Assembly (NCBI GenBank): GCA_963779805.1
Contig: CAVZZN010000005.1
Span: 310,001-374,000, forward strand
Length of the DNA: 64,000 nucleotides
Source of the DNA: CAIWHR01 sp963779805
GTDB lineage: Bacteria > Pseudomonadota > Gammaproteobacteria > Burkholderiales > Casimicrobiaceae
Reading direction: 5' to 3'
Both the position numbers and the translations under genes were made by a program. Positions 18,101 through 28,500 of the stretch are shown here, one piece after another (the stretch's first letter is position 1; the number at the start of each line of letters is the position of its first letter). The notes under the pieces are model-generated. The model was not told where the DNA came from. It was given only the letters and a program-made list of their open reading frames with translations, and did no database searches.

Positions 18101-19351
18101 ATGGCTGCCATTCCGTCCCCGTTGGATGCCGGCGCCGCGACCACGTTCCGGCGCGATGCCAAGGTGATCGGCTTCGTCGCGACCGCGCATTGCTTCTCGC
18201 ACGTGTTCCAGCTCGTGCTGCCGCCGCTGTTCCCGTTGCTGCGCCCGGAGTTCGGCGTGAGCTATGCCGCGCTCGGCGGCGTCATGAGCGTGTTCTTCAT
18301 CGCGAGCGCGGTGTGTCAGCTCCTCGCGGGCTTCGTCGTCGATCGCTTCGGGGCGCGCCCGGTGCTGCTGTTCGGCCTCGCGATGCTTGCACTCGGGACC
18401 GCGCTCGCCGCGATGGTGCCGGCGTTCGCATGGCTGTTCCCGGTCGCCGCGATCATGGGCATCGGCAACGGCGTGTTCCATCCCGCCGACTTCGCGATCC
18501 TCAACGCGCGCGTCGCGCCGCAGCGCCTCGGCCACGCGTTCAGCGTGCACGGCATGGGCGGCAGCCTGGGCTATGCACTGGCGCCGATCGCGAGCTTCAC
18601 GCTCGCCACGCTGCTCGGCTGGCGCACCGCGCTGCTGCTGTTCGCGGCTGCCGGTGCGCTGCTGCTCGCGGTGATGGCGACGCAGCGCGCGACGCTCGCC
18701 ACGCAAGGCCATCGCGGCGGCAGCGCCCGCGCGGGCGGCGCGAGCCTCGCCCTGTTCCGCCAGCCGGCCGTGCTGCTGTGCTTCGTGTTCTTCGCGCTGC
18801 TCACCACCGGCACCGTCGCCGTGCAGACGTTCGCGCCGACCGCGCTCAACGTCGGGCACGGCGTCCCGCTCGCGATCGCCACCTCCGCGCTGACGAGCTA
18901 TCTGCTCGGCAGCACGGCGGGCATCTTCGCGGGCGGCTTCGTCGTGGCGCGAACGCCGCGGTACGATCGCGTCACCGCGGCGGGGCTCGCGCTGGGCGCG
19001 ATGCTGATGCTCTTCGCCGGTCTCGTGGCGCTTCCCACGACGCTGCTCCTGCCGGTGTTCGCGCTCGCGGGATTCGCGCTCGGATCCACCAACCCGTCGC
19101 GCGACATGATCGTGCGCAGCGTCACGCCCCCGGGCGCATCGGGACGCACCTACGGCTTCGTGTACTCGGGCCTCGATCTGGGCGCCACCGTCGGCCCGTT
19201 CGCGGCCGGGATGCTGGTCGATCACGGCGCGGCGAACATGGTGCTGGTCGCCATTGCGGTCATGCTCGCGGCGGCCATCACGACGGTCCTGCAGGCGCCG
19301 CTGCCGCGTGGGCGCGTGGCCGCCAACGCCGCTGCAGCCTCGCGGCGATGA
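18101..19351 (+). CDS. MFS transporter
   Basis: A 416-residue, 12-helix major facilitator with the typical loop motif DRFGARPVL between helices 2 and 3 and a second half starting near residue 220 (AVLLCFVFFALLTTGTVAV). The short cytoplasmic middle region (QRATLATQGHRGGSARAGG) is normal for drug or sugar porters. The pattern resembles the Fsr and organic-compound exporter branches, but the substrate cannot be read from sequence. It begins 35 bp from the divergent response-regulator start. It is followed at 19369 by an SDR gene and then a glutathione transferase, probably in the same transcript. Confidence 0.85.
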   Translation: MAAIPSPLDAGAATTFRRDAKVIGFVATAHCFSHVFQLVLPPLFPLLRPEFGVSYAALGGVMSVFFIASAVCQLLAGFVVDRFGARPVLLFGLAMLALGTALAAMVPAFAWLFPVAAIMGIGNGVFHPADFAILNARVAPQRLGHAFSVHGMGGSLGYALAPIASFTLATLLGWRTALLLFAAAGALLLAVMATQRATLATQGHRGGSARAGGASLALFRQPAVLLCFVFFALLTTGTVAVQTFAPTALNVGHGVPLAIATSALTSYLLGSTAGIFAGGFVVARTPRYDRVTAAGLALGAMLMLFAGLVALPTTLLLPVFALAGFALGSTNPSRDMIVRSVTPPGASGRTYGFVYSGLDLGATVGPFAAGMLVDHGAANMVLVAIAVMLAAAITTVLQAPLPRGRVAANAAAASRR

Positions 19352-19368
19352 TCACCGGGGAGAAGCGG

Positions 19369-20148
19369 TGGATCTCGGCATAGACGGGCGCAAGGCGCTG
19401 GTGTGCGCCGCGAGCAAGGGGCTGGGGCGCGGTTGCGCGCAGGCCCTGGCGGATGCGGGCGTAGCGGTCACCATCGTCGCGCGCACGGAGGACGCCGTGC
19501 GGCAGGCCGCGCGAGGAGATGAGCGCACGCGCCGGACGGCCCGTGGATTGGCTCGCGGCGGACATCACCACGCCCGACGGACGCGCGGCGGCGCTCGAGC
19601 GCTGTCCCGATCCGGACATCCTGGTCAACAACGCGGGCGGGCCGCCGCCGGGCGACTTTCGCGACTGGGATCGCGACGCGTGGATCCGGGCGCTCGATGC
19701 CAACATGCTCACGCCGATCGAGCTCATCAAGGCGACGATCGATACCATGATCGCGCGCAAGTTCGGGCGGATCGTCAACATCACCTCGGGCGCGGTGAAG
19801 GCGCCCATCGACATCCTCGGCTTGTCGAACGGCGCGCGCAGCGGGCTCACGGGGTTCGTCGCCGGAGTTGCGCGCAAGGTGGCGCGCCACAACGTGACGA
19901 TCAACAATCTCCTGCCGGGCTCGTTCGAGACGGATCGCCTGCGCAGCAACTTCGCCGTGCGGGCAAAGGCGCAGGGCAGGAGCGTCGACGAGGCGCGGCA
20001 GTCGGTGCTCGACACGATTCCCGCCGGGCGCTTCGGCACGCCGGAGGAGTTCGGGGCCATGTGCGCGTTCATGTGCAGCGCGCAGGCGGGCTTTCTCGTC
20101 GGCCAGAACGTCCTCCTCGACGGCGGCGCCTATCCCGGCACCTTCTGA
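19369..20148 (+). CDS. Atypical SDR family protein (frameshifted)
   Basis: Short-chain dehydrogenase fold with GTG start 19369 behind GGGGAG. The N-terminus VDLGIDGRKALVCAASKGLGRG carries the dinucleotide motif (SKGLGRG). A single missing base near 19510-19518 breaks the frame between AVRQAAR and EEMSARAG; it then reads on with DILVNNAGGPPPG and ends in GQNVLLDGGAYPG. The usual Ser-x12-Tyr-x3-Lys catalytic set appears as TSGAVKAPIDILGLSNGAR. At the Tyr and Lys positions there are Ser and Arg, so activity by the standard mechanism is doubtful. A branch of SDRs annotated as oxidoreductases shares this substitution. Length is about 260 residues. Confidence 0.82.
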
Positions 20149-20226
20149 TCCCGCGCGCCGGATGCCGGCGGGAACCCGCGACACGCCGTTCTCTGCGACC
20201 GTCTCCAACCCAGCGAGCTGCCTGAA

Positions 20227-20922
20227 ATGATCGACCTCTACTACTGGACCACGCCCAACGGCCACAAGATCACGATCTTCCTCGAGGAGACGGGCCTGCC
20301 GTACAAGGTGAAGCCGGTCAACATCGGCAAGGGCGAGCAGTTCGCACCGGACTTCCTCAGGATCGCGCCGAACAACCGGATACCGGCGATCGTCGATCAC
20401 GCGCCCGTCGACGGCGGCGCGCCGATCGGCGTCTTCGAATCGGGCGCGATCCTGCTCTATCTCGGCGAGAAGACGGGACGCTTCATCGCGCAGGATCTGC
20501 GCGGGCGCATGGATTGCGTGCAGTGGCTGTTCTGGCAGATGGCGGGGCTCGGTCCCATGGCGGGCCAGAACCATCACTTCTCCCATTACGCGAAGGACAA
20601 GATCCCCTACGCGATCGACCGCTATGTGAACGAGACGGGACGCCTGTACGGCGTCATGAACCGGCGTCTCGCGGACCGCGAGTACCTCGCGGGCGACTAC
20701 TCCATCGCCGACATGGCGAGCTATCCGTGGGTGCAGCCGGAGCGGCAGAAGCAGGACATGAACGACTTCCCGCACCTCGAGCGCTGGCGCAAGGCGATCG
20801 CGGCGCGGCCCGCGGTGCAGCGCGCCTATGCCCTCGCGAAGACGATCAACCCCAAGCCCACGGTGCACGACGAGGAGGCGCGGCGCATCCTGTTCGGGCA
20901 GACCAAGGACGTCGTGAAGTAG
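20227..20922 (+). CDS. Glutathione S-transferase, YfcG/YghU-like
   Basis: A 231-residue glutathione transferase. The thioredoxin-like N-terminal domain reads MIDLYYWTTPNGHKITIFLEETG, where TPNGHK is characteristic of the Nu-class YfcG/YghU proteins that reduce disulfide bonds using bound glutathione. The glutathione-binding cis-proline region NRIPAIVDH and the ESGAILLYLGEK motif follow. The C-terminal helical domain has YSIADMASYPWV. It lies 78 bp after the SDR gene. A general detoxification or redox function is likely; a specific substrate is not evident. Confidence 0.88.
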   Translation: MIDLYYWTTPNGHKITIFLEETGLPYKVKPVNIGKGEQFAPDFLRIAPNNRIPAIVDHAPVDGGAPIGVFESGAILLYLGEKTGRFIAQDLRGRMDCVQWLFWQMAGLGPMAGQNHHFSHYAKDKIPYAIDRYVNETGRLYGVMNRRLADREYLAGDYSIADMASYPWVQPERQKQDMNDFPHLERWRKAIAARPAVQRAYALAKTINPKPTVHDEEARRILFGQTKDVVK

Positions 20923-20930
20923 CCTGCGCG

Positions 20931-22338
20931 TCAGAGCCCCTCCCAGCCTCCGCCCAGCGCCTGGACGAGCGCGATCGCGGCCGTTTCGCGGTCGGCCATT
21001 GCCTGCACCAGGGCGCGCCGCGCGTTGCAGCGCGGCCACCTGCGTGACGATCACCTCCGTGAAGCTCACGAGCCCGGCGCGGTAGCGATTGAGCATCTGC
21101 TGCTCGGCGAGATCGGCCGCCTGCGAGGCCTGCGCGCGCAACGCCTGTTCCTGCGCGAGAACGCGCGCCGCGGCGAGCTGGTCCTCCACGTCCTGGAATG
21201 CGGCGAGCACCGTCTGCCGGTAGTGCGCGACCGCCTGCTCGTGCGCGGCGCGCGCTTCGGCGACCCTCGCGCCCGTGGCGCCGGCGTTGAACAGCGTCTC
21301 GGCGGCGGTCACGCCCAGCGCCCACACGCTGCTCGACGCCGACAGCAGCGAGCCGAGGCTGGCGGCGCCGAATCCGTACGACGCCGTGAGTCCGAGGTTC
21401 GGAAAGTAAGCCGACTGCGCGATGCCGATCTGCTCGTTGGCGGCGGCAACGCGCCGTTCCGCAGCCGCGATGTCGGGCCGGCGCTGCAGCAGGGTCGACG
21501 GCACGCCCGGGGGCACGTCGGGCACGACGGGGTGCCAGTCGATCGGCGCGAGGGAGAAATTGGCCGGCGCTTCGCCGACGAGCACCGCGATGGCGTGCTC
21601 GTAGGTTGCGCGCTGGCGGTCGAGCGCCACGGCGTCGGCGCGCGTGTTGGCGAGTTGCGTCTGGGCCTGCAGCACGTCGGCATGGGCGATCACGCCGGCC
21701 TCGTAGCGATTCCGCGCGATGGTGAGGGTGCGCTCGTAGCCCGCGATCGTTTCGGTCAGGATCGCGCGCTGCGCATCGGCGAGGCGCAGGGCCACGTAGT
21801 CCGTCGCGAGCTCGCCCTGTGCGGCGAGACGGGCCGACGCGAGATCGGCTGCGCTCGCCTGCGCACTTGCGCTCGCGGCCTGCGCCTCGCGCCGGACGCG
21901 ACCCCACACGTCCGGCTGCCACGAGCCGCCGAGCGAGATCTGGTAGGCCGTGCCGGCGCGCGAGCTGCCTCCGCCGCCGGCGCGATTCGCGCCGCCATCG
22001 AGCGTGACCGTGGGGAACAGGGCCGCGCGCTGCTCGCGCACGAGCGCGCGCGCCTGGTCGTACGCTGCCGCGGCGGCCGCGACGTTCTGATTCGAGACCT
22101 CCACGCGCGCGACAAGATCGTTCAGCACCGGATCCTGGAACAGCGTCCACCACGGCCCGCGATCGAGCGCGTCGGCGGGCGCCGCCCGCACCCAGTCGCC
22201 GCTTTCCTTGAAGCTCACGGACATGGGCGTGTCGGGACGCACGTAATCGGGACCGACGGCGCAGCCCGTCGCAAGGGCGGCAGCGCAGGCGAGAGCGACG
22301 GCACAGCGGAGGAAGCGGGCGTCCATGGAGCGGGTCAT
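20931..22338 (-). CDS. Outer-membrane efflux lipoprotein, NodT/OprM type (frameshifted)
   Basis: TolC-like outer-membrane channel of the RND pump encoded upstream. ATG 22338 overlaps the stop of the RND gene (ATGA). A lipobox (ATGCAVGPDYVRPDTP) gives a lipid-modified cysteine near residue 22. Two OEP repeats follow, with LVARVEVSNQNVAAAAAAYDQARA and RRPDIAAAERRVAAANEQIG. The frame is lost near 21025-21035 after TQVAALQ and resumes as NARRALVQAMADRETAAIALVQALGGGWEGL to the TGA at 20931-20933. A single-base indel explains this. Length is about 468 residues, as expected for the family. It completes the mdtABC-like operon, as in many proteobacteria that have a dedicated outer-membrane factor. Confidence 0.88.
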
Positions 22339-25300
22339 CGCGGTTGCGGCAGCGCTTCGGCGTGGCGAGCGAGCGCGCGCTCGGTCGGTGCACGCCGGCG
22401 CAGCTTGTCGAGGAGCAGATACACGACCGGCGTGGTGATGAGCGTGAGCACCTGGCTCGCGACGAGGCCGCCGATGATCGCCACCCCGAGGGGGCGGCGC
22501 AGCTCGGCGCCTTCGCCGAAGCCGATCGCGAGCGGCAGGGCGCCCAATCCCGCGGCGAGGGTCGTCATCAGGATGGGCCGCAGGCGCAGCAGGCACGCCT
22601 CGCGCACGGCATCGTAGGGCGAAAGCCCGCGCGCGCGTTCGGCCTCCAGCGCGAAGTCGATGATGAGGATCGCGTTCTTCTTCACGATGCCGATCAGCAG
22701 GAAGACGCCGATGAGCGCGATGATCGAGAAGTCCATGCCGAGCAGCAGCAATGCGAGCACCGCGCCCACGCCGGCGGAAGGCAGCGTCGAGAGCACCGTG
22801 ACCGGGTGCACCAGGCTTTCGTAGAGCACGCCGAGCACGATGTAGATCACCAGGATGGCCGCCGCGATCAGCAGCGGCTGCTCGTTCTGCGACTGCTGGA
22901 ACGCGCGCGCGGTGCCCTGGAAGCTGCCGCGCACGTTGGTCGGCATGCCGATCGCGGCCTCGGCCGCCCGCACCGCGCGCTGCGCATCGCTCAGCGTCGC
23001 GCCTTCGGCGAGATTGAACGCGATCGTGGTCGCGAGCTCCGCGTCCTGGTGGTTGATGGCGGTCGGCGCCGCGTTTTCGCTGAACCGCGCGAACGCGGCG
23101 AGCGGCACCATGCGCGTCGGCGCGCGGCTCACCGCCTGGCCGGCCGACGGATCGCGCAAGCCGGGATTCGCCACCGTGGTCGTGGCGGTGCTCGCGGCCG
23201 CGCCGGCAGGCGAGGCACCCGCGCGGTCGAGCGCGTTCGCATCCGTCGACACGCTGCCGCGCGCGGGCACGTACACGTCGCGCAGCGCCTCGGGACTGCG
23301 GCTGTAGCGCGGCGCGACTTCCATGATGACGTGGTACTGGTTGAGCTCGTCGTAGATGGTCGCGACCTGACGCTGGCCGAAGGCGTCGTAGAGCGCGTTG
23401 TCCACGTCGCGCGCCGTGAGCCCCAGTTGCGCCGCCGTGCTTCGGTCGACGTCGACGAACGCCTGCACGCCGTTGTCCTGCTGATCGGTGTCGACGTCGG
23501 TGAGCGCGGGCTGCTGCTTCATCGCTTCGGCGAGTCGCGTCGCCCAGGTGCGCAGGTCGGCGATGTTGTCGCTGTTGAGCGTGTACTGGTAGGTCGCGTT
23601 CGCCTGCCGGCCGCCCATGCGCAGGTCCTGCACGGGATTGAGAAAGAGGCTGACGCCGGTGATGCGCGCGAGCTGCGGACGAAGGCGCGCGATGACCTGC
23701 TGGCCGCTTTCCTTGCGCTGCGAGGGGGCTTTCAGCGTCACGAACATGAACCCGCCGCCGGCGCGCCCGCCGCCGGTGAAGCCCACCACGGTGTCGACGG
23801 CCGGATCGCGGTGGATCACGTCGACGAGCGCGCGCAGCTTGCCCTGCATCGCCTGGAACGAGATGCTCTGGTCGGCGCGCATGCCGCCGGCGAGCTGGCC
23901 CGTGTCCTGCTGCGGGAAGTAGCCCTTCGGCACCACGATGAAGAGATACGCGTTGAGCGCGATCACCGCGAGCAGCAGCAGCAGCACCAGCCATTGCGCC
24001 GAGAGCGCCCAGTCGAGGCTCACCTCGTAGGCGCGCTGCACCCGCCCGAACGCCCACGCAAAGCCGCGGCTCACGCGACCCTCCCGCCGCGGTGCGCCGC
24101 CGGGCGGCAACAGCCACGCGCAGAGCATCGGCGTCGTGGTGAGGGAGACGACGAGCGAGATCATCACCGCTGCGGACAGCGTGACCGCGAACTCGCGAAA
24201 GAGCCGTCCCACCTGGCCGCCCATGAACAGCAGCGGGATGAACACCGCGACGAGCGAGAGGCTGATCGACAGCACCGTGAAGCCCACCTCGCTCGCGCCG
24301 AGCAGCGCGGCCCTGAAGCGCGGCATGCCGGCCTCGATGTGGCGCGTGGTGTTCTCGAGCACCACGATCGCATCGTCGACGACGAAGCCCGTGGCTACGG
24401 TGAGCGCCATCAGGCTCAGGTTGTTGAGGCTGAAGCCGAGCAGGTGCATGACCCCGAAGGTGCCCAGCAGCGAAACGAGCGTCGCCACGGCCGGCACCGC
24501 CGTCGCGCGCGCGCTGCGCAGGAACACGCTCACGACGACGACCACCAGCACGATGCTGATCGCGAGCGTGAGCTCGATCTCGCGCAGCGAGGAGCGGATC
24601 GAGATCGTGCGATCGGACGCGACCTGCAGCTTCACGTCGGCGGGCAGGCTCGCCTGCAGCTCCGGCAGCAGCGCGCGCACGGCATCGACGGTCTCGATCA
24701 CGTTCGCATCGGGCTGGCGGGTGATGAGGACCACGACCGCGGGCTCGCCGTTGAACAACCCGAGGGTGTGCGTGTCCTCGACGGCATCGATGACCTCGGC
24801 GACATCGGCAAGGCGCACGGCGGCGCCGTTGCGCCACGCCACGACGAGATCGCGATAGTCGGCCGCCGTGTGGCCGCCGCTCGCACCGGCAACGCCGGTG
24901 TAGATCTGCAGCCGGCGGCCGTCGCCCTCGATCGCGCCCTTGGGCCGGTTCGCGGTCGCGGCCTGGATGGCGGCGCGGATGTCCTCCATGCTCACGCCGT
25001 AGCGGTTGAGCTCGTACGGAATGAGCTCGACGCGCACCGCGGGCAGCGAGCCGCCGCCGAGCTCGACGTCGCCCACACCCTGCACCTGGGCGAGCTTCTG
25101 CTGCACGAGGTTGGACACTTCGTCGTAGATCTGGCCGGGCGAGCGCGTCTTCGACGTGAGCGCCAGGATCAGCACCGGCGCGTCGGCCGGATTCGCCTTG
25201 CGGTACGTGGGATTGCTGCGCAAGGTGGCGGGCAGGTCGATGCGCGCGGCGTTGATCGCCGCCTGCACTTCGCGCGCGGCGGCATCGATGTTGCGATCGA

Positions 25301-25589
25301 GGTCGAACTGCAGCGTGACCCGGGTGTTGCCGAGGCCGCTCGAGGACGTCATCTCGTTGACCCCGGAGATGATGCCGAGCCTTCGCTCCAGCGGCGTGGC
25401 CACGCTCGTCGCCATGGTCGCGGGGCTCGCGCCCGGCAGGCGCGCCTGCACCGAGATCACGGGGAAGTCGACCTGCGGCAGCGGCGACACCGGCAGCGCG
25501 AAGAACGCCGCGATGCCCGCGAGCGCGATGCCGACGGTGAGGAGCACCGTCGCCACCGGACGGCGCACGAAAGGCGACGAGAGGTTCAC
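22335..25589 (-). CDS. mdtC: RND multidrug efflux inner-membrane protein, MdtC-like
   Basis: A proton-driven drug exporter of 1084 residues with the usual twofold repeat: one membrane helix, a periplasmic pore domain, five helices, repeated. GTG 25589 (VNLSSPFVRRPVATVLLTVG) overlaps the stop of the upstream RND gene by four bases. Key family pieces are NPADAPVLILALTSKT, the proton relay region ATGFVVDDAIVVLENTTRH (with adjacent Asp residues in helix 4), the KGYFPQQDTGQ junction and LLIGIVKKNAILIIDFAL. The PADAPV and IPxPLLFMGG segments and the pairing with a second RND gene are typical of MdtB/MdtC heterotrimers. The frame is intact throughout. Confidence 0.92.
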   Translation of the reverse strand: MNLSSPFVRRPVATVLLTVGIALAGIAAFFALPVSPLPQVDFPVISVQARLPGASPATMATSVATPLERRLGIISGVNEMTSSSGLGNTRVTLQFDLDRNIDAAAREVQAAINAARIDLPATLRSNPTYRKANPADAPVLILALTSKTRSPGQIYDEVSNLVQQKLAQVQGVGDVELGGGSLPAVRVELIPYELNRYGVSMEDIRAAIQAATANRPKGAIEGDGRRLQIYTGVAGASGGHTAADYRDLVVAWRNGAAVRLADVAEVIDAVEDTHTLGLFNGEPAVVVLITRQPDANVIETVDAVRALLPELQASLPADVKLQVASDRTISIRSSLREIELTLAISIVLVVVVVSVFLRSARATAVPAVATLVSLLGTFGVMHLLGFSLNNLSLMALTVATGFVVDDAIVVLENTTRHIEAGMPRFRAALLGASEVGFTVLSISLSLVAVFIPLLFMGGQVGRLFREFAVTLSAAVMISLVVSLTTTPMLCAWLLPPGGAPRREGRVSRGFAWAFGRVQRAYEVSLDWALSAQWLVLLLLLAVIALNAYLFIVVPKGYFPQQDTGQLAGGMRADQSISFQAMQGKLRALVDVIHRDPAVDTVVGFTGGGRAGGGFMFVTLKAPSQRKESGQQVIARLRPQLARITGVSLFLNPVQDLRMGGRQANATYQYTLNSDNIADLRTWATRLAEAMKQQPALTDVDTDQQDNGVQAFVDVDRSTAAQLGLTARDVDNALYDAFGQRQVATIYDELNQYHVIMEVAPRYSRSPEALRDVYVPARGSVSTDANALDRAGASPAGAAASTATTTVANPGLRDPSAGQAVSRAPTRMVPLAAFARFSENAAPTAINHQDAELATTIAFNLAEGATLSDAQRAVRAAEAAIGMPTNVRGSFQGTARAFQQSQNEQPLLIAAAILVIYIVLGVLYESLVHPVTVLSTLPSAGVGAVLALLLLGMDFSIIALIGVFLLIGIVKKNAILIIDFALEAERARGLSPYDAVREACLLRLRPILMTTLAAGLGALPLAIGFGEGAELRRPLGVAIIGGLVASQVLTLITTPVVYLLLDKLRRRAPTERALARHAEALPQPR

Positions 25590-28500
25590 GACGGCGTGCG
25601 CTCCGGCGCGTCGGGGCCGTTTCGCACCCGGCGCGGCGACACGCGGCGCGCGAGGCGATCGAACGCGAGATAGATCACCGGCGTGGTGAAGAGCGTGAGC
25701 ATCTGGCTCACGACGAGACCGCCGAAGATGGCGAGGCCGAGCGGTCGCCGCAGCTCGGCGCCTTCGCCCATGCCCAGCATCAGCGGCACGGCCGCGAACA
25801 GCGCCGCGAGCGTGGTCATCAGGATGGGACGGAAGCGCAGCAGCGCGGCCTGGTGGATGGCGTCGCGCGGGCTTTTCCCCTCGTTGCGCTCGGCGTCGAT
25901 CGCGAAGTCGATCATCATGATCGCGTTCTTCTTCACGATGCCGATGAGCAGGATGATGCCGATCAGGCCGACCACGCCCAGGTCGTTCCCGGTGATCATC
26001 AGCGCGAGCAGGGCGCCGACGCCCGCCGACGGCAGCGTCGACAGGATCGTGAGGGGGTGGATGTAGCTCTCGTAGAGCACCCCGAGCACGATGTACACGC
26101 AGACGACCGCGGCGAGGATCAGCCACAGCTCGTTCGCGAGCGAAGCCTCGTACGCGCCGGCGGCCCCGAGGAAGGTCATCGTCACGGCGCTCGGCATGTG
26201 CAGCGGATCGCGCGGCGGCGCGCACCGCGTCCACGGCTTCTCCGAGCGATACGCCGGGCGCGGTGTCGAAGCCGAGCGTGGTGGCCGGGAACTGGGCGAC
26301 GTGCGTGATCTGAAGCGGCGCGGGCCGCTCCTGCACGGTGGCGATCGCGGCGAGCGGCGTCGCTTCGCCCGTTCCGGTGCGCAGATGCAGGATGCCGAGC
26401 CCCTGCGGGGTGGTGACGAGACCCGGTCGCGCCTCGAGAATGACGCGGTACTGGTTGGTCTCGGTGAAGATCGTCGACACGATGCGTTGCCCGAAGGCGC
26501 TGTAGAGCGCATCGTCGACGTTGGCTGCGCTGATCGCGAGCCGCGAGGCCGTGTCGCGATCGAGCACGACGTACGCGGCCACCCCGGTCGCGTTGGCGTC
26601 CGAGACCACATTGCGCACGGCGCGCGTCGCCCCGCAGGCGCTGCGCAAGCTGCGTCGCCCACTGTGCGACCAGATTGCGGTCGGCCGCTTCGAGGGATAC
26701 GCGGTACTGCGTGGGGCCGGACTCGGCATCGATCGTGAGGTCCTGCGTCGGCTGCACGTACAGCTGCAGGCCGGCGATCCGGTCGACGCGCGCCACCAGC
26801 CGGTCCATCGTCGCCTGCTGCGCGTCGTGGCGTCCGCGCTTCAGGTTGATGAGCATGCGGCCCGTGTGCAGCATGGTGTTGTTCGCGGCGTCGACGCCGA
26901 CGATCGAGCTCAGCGATTCGACGTCGGGATCGTCGAGGATCGCGTTGGCGGCCTGCTGCTGCAGCTGCGCCATGCGCGCGTAGGAGATCGACTCGCCGGC
27001 CTGCAGGCGCGCCTGCAGCTGGCCCGGTGTCCTGGGTGGGGAAGAGGCCTTTCGGGATCAGCACGTACAGCAGCACCGTGAGCGCGAGTGTCGCCAGGGC
27101 CACGACGAGGGTCATGCCCTGGCGCGCGAGCACCCACTGCAGGGCGCGGTCGTAGTGCGCGATCACGCGGTCGAATCGCGCCTGCATGCGCTGGCCGAAT
27201 TCGTAGGCGCGCCCGCGCTTCTCGTCCTCCGGACGCTTCAGCCAGTGACCGGACATCATCGGCACCAGCGTGAGGGACACCACGGCCGAGATGAGGATGG
27301 TGATCGCGAGCGTGACCGCGAACTCGCGAAAGAGGCGTCCGATGACGTCGCCCATGAACAGCAGCGGGATGAGGACGGCGATGAGGGAGACGGTGAGGGA
27401 GATGATCGTGAAGCCGATCTGGTTGGCGCCCTTCAGCGCCGCCTCGAGCGGCGGCAGCCCTTGCTCGCGGAAGCGCGCGATGTTCTCGATCATCACGATC
27501 GCGTCGTCGACCACGAACCCGGTCGCGATGGTGAGCGCCATGAGCGACAGGTTGTTGATGCTGTAGCCCATGAGGTACATCGCGCCGAACGTGCCGATGA
27601 GCGAGATGGGCACGGCGAGGCTCGCGATCACCGTCGCGCGCAGGCTGTGCAGGAACGCGAAGATGACCAGCACCACGAGCACGACGGCGAGCATCAGCTC
27701 GAGCTCGACGTCGTTCACCGAGGCGCGGATGCCGGTCGTGCGATCGGACAGCACCTGCACCTGCACCGTCGGCGGCAGGCCGGCGGTCAGCTCGGCGAGG
27801 CGGCTCTTGATCGCATCGACGGTCTGGATCACGTTCGCGCCGGGCTGGCGCTGCACGTCGAGGATGATGGCCGGACGCAGCGCGGGCCGGCACTCGCCGG
27901 GACGCGCCGACAGCGCATCGACCGGAACGCTCGCGCAGGTCGTGCCCGCCCAGGCGCCGAGGTTCACGTTCTCCGCGCTGTCGACGGCTCGGGCGACGTC
28001 GCGCAGGCGCACCGGCGCCCCGTTGCGATACGCGACGATCAGGTCGAGGTAGTCGGCGGCGGTGAGGAGCTGGTCGTTGGCGTTGATGCTCCACGCGCGC
28101 GTGGGGCCGTCGAAGCTGCCCTTCGCGCTGTTCGCGTTCGCCGCCGCGATCGCGGTGCGCAGCGTGTCGAGGCCGAGGCCGTACGACGCGAGCGCCTGGG
28201 TGTCGGCCTGGATGCGCACGGCGGGCCGTTGCCCGCCGGAGAGCGCGACCAGACCCACGCCCGACACCTGGCTGATCTTCTGCGCGAGGCGCGTGTTGAC
28301 GAGGTTCTGGACCTCGGTGAGCGGCAGCGTGTCGGAGGTGATCGACAGCGTGAGCACCGGCGCGTCCGCCGGATTCACCTTCGCGTACACGGGGGGCGCG
28401 GGGAGATCGGCCGGCAGCAGCGAGCCGCCGGCATTGATCGCCGCCTGCACTTCCTGCTCCGCGACGTCGAGCGCGACACCCAGCCCGAATTGCAGCGTGA

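Noticed and set aside
15767..19225. A minus-strand open frame of about 1150 codons covering the kinase, regulator and MFS genes
   Set aside because: It includes the true N-terminus of the sensor kinase but otherwise is out of frame with all three real genes.
19468..24837. A very long open minus-strand frame (about 1790 codons) spanning the SDR, GST, outer-membrane factor and part of mdtC
   Set aside because: Only its middle part (the outer-membrane factor) has family motifs. The rest is an Arg/Ala/Gly-rich shadow of genes read in other frames, as expected at this GC content.
22344..25673. An open plus-strand frame of about 1100 codons antisense to mdtC
   Set aside because: The product is low-complexity Arg/His/Glu-rich and mirrors the codon pattern of the RND gene; there is no recognisable domain.
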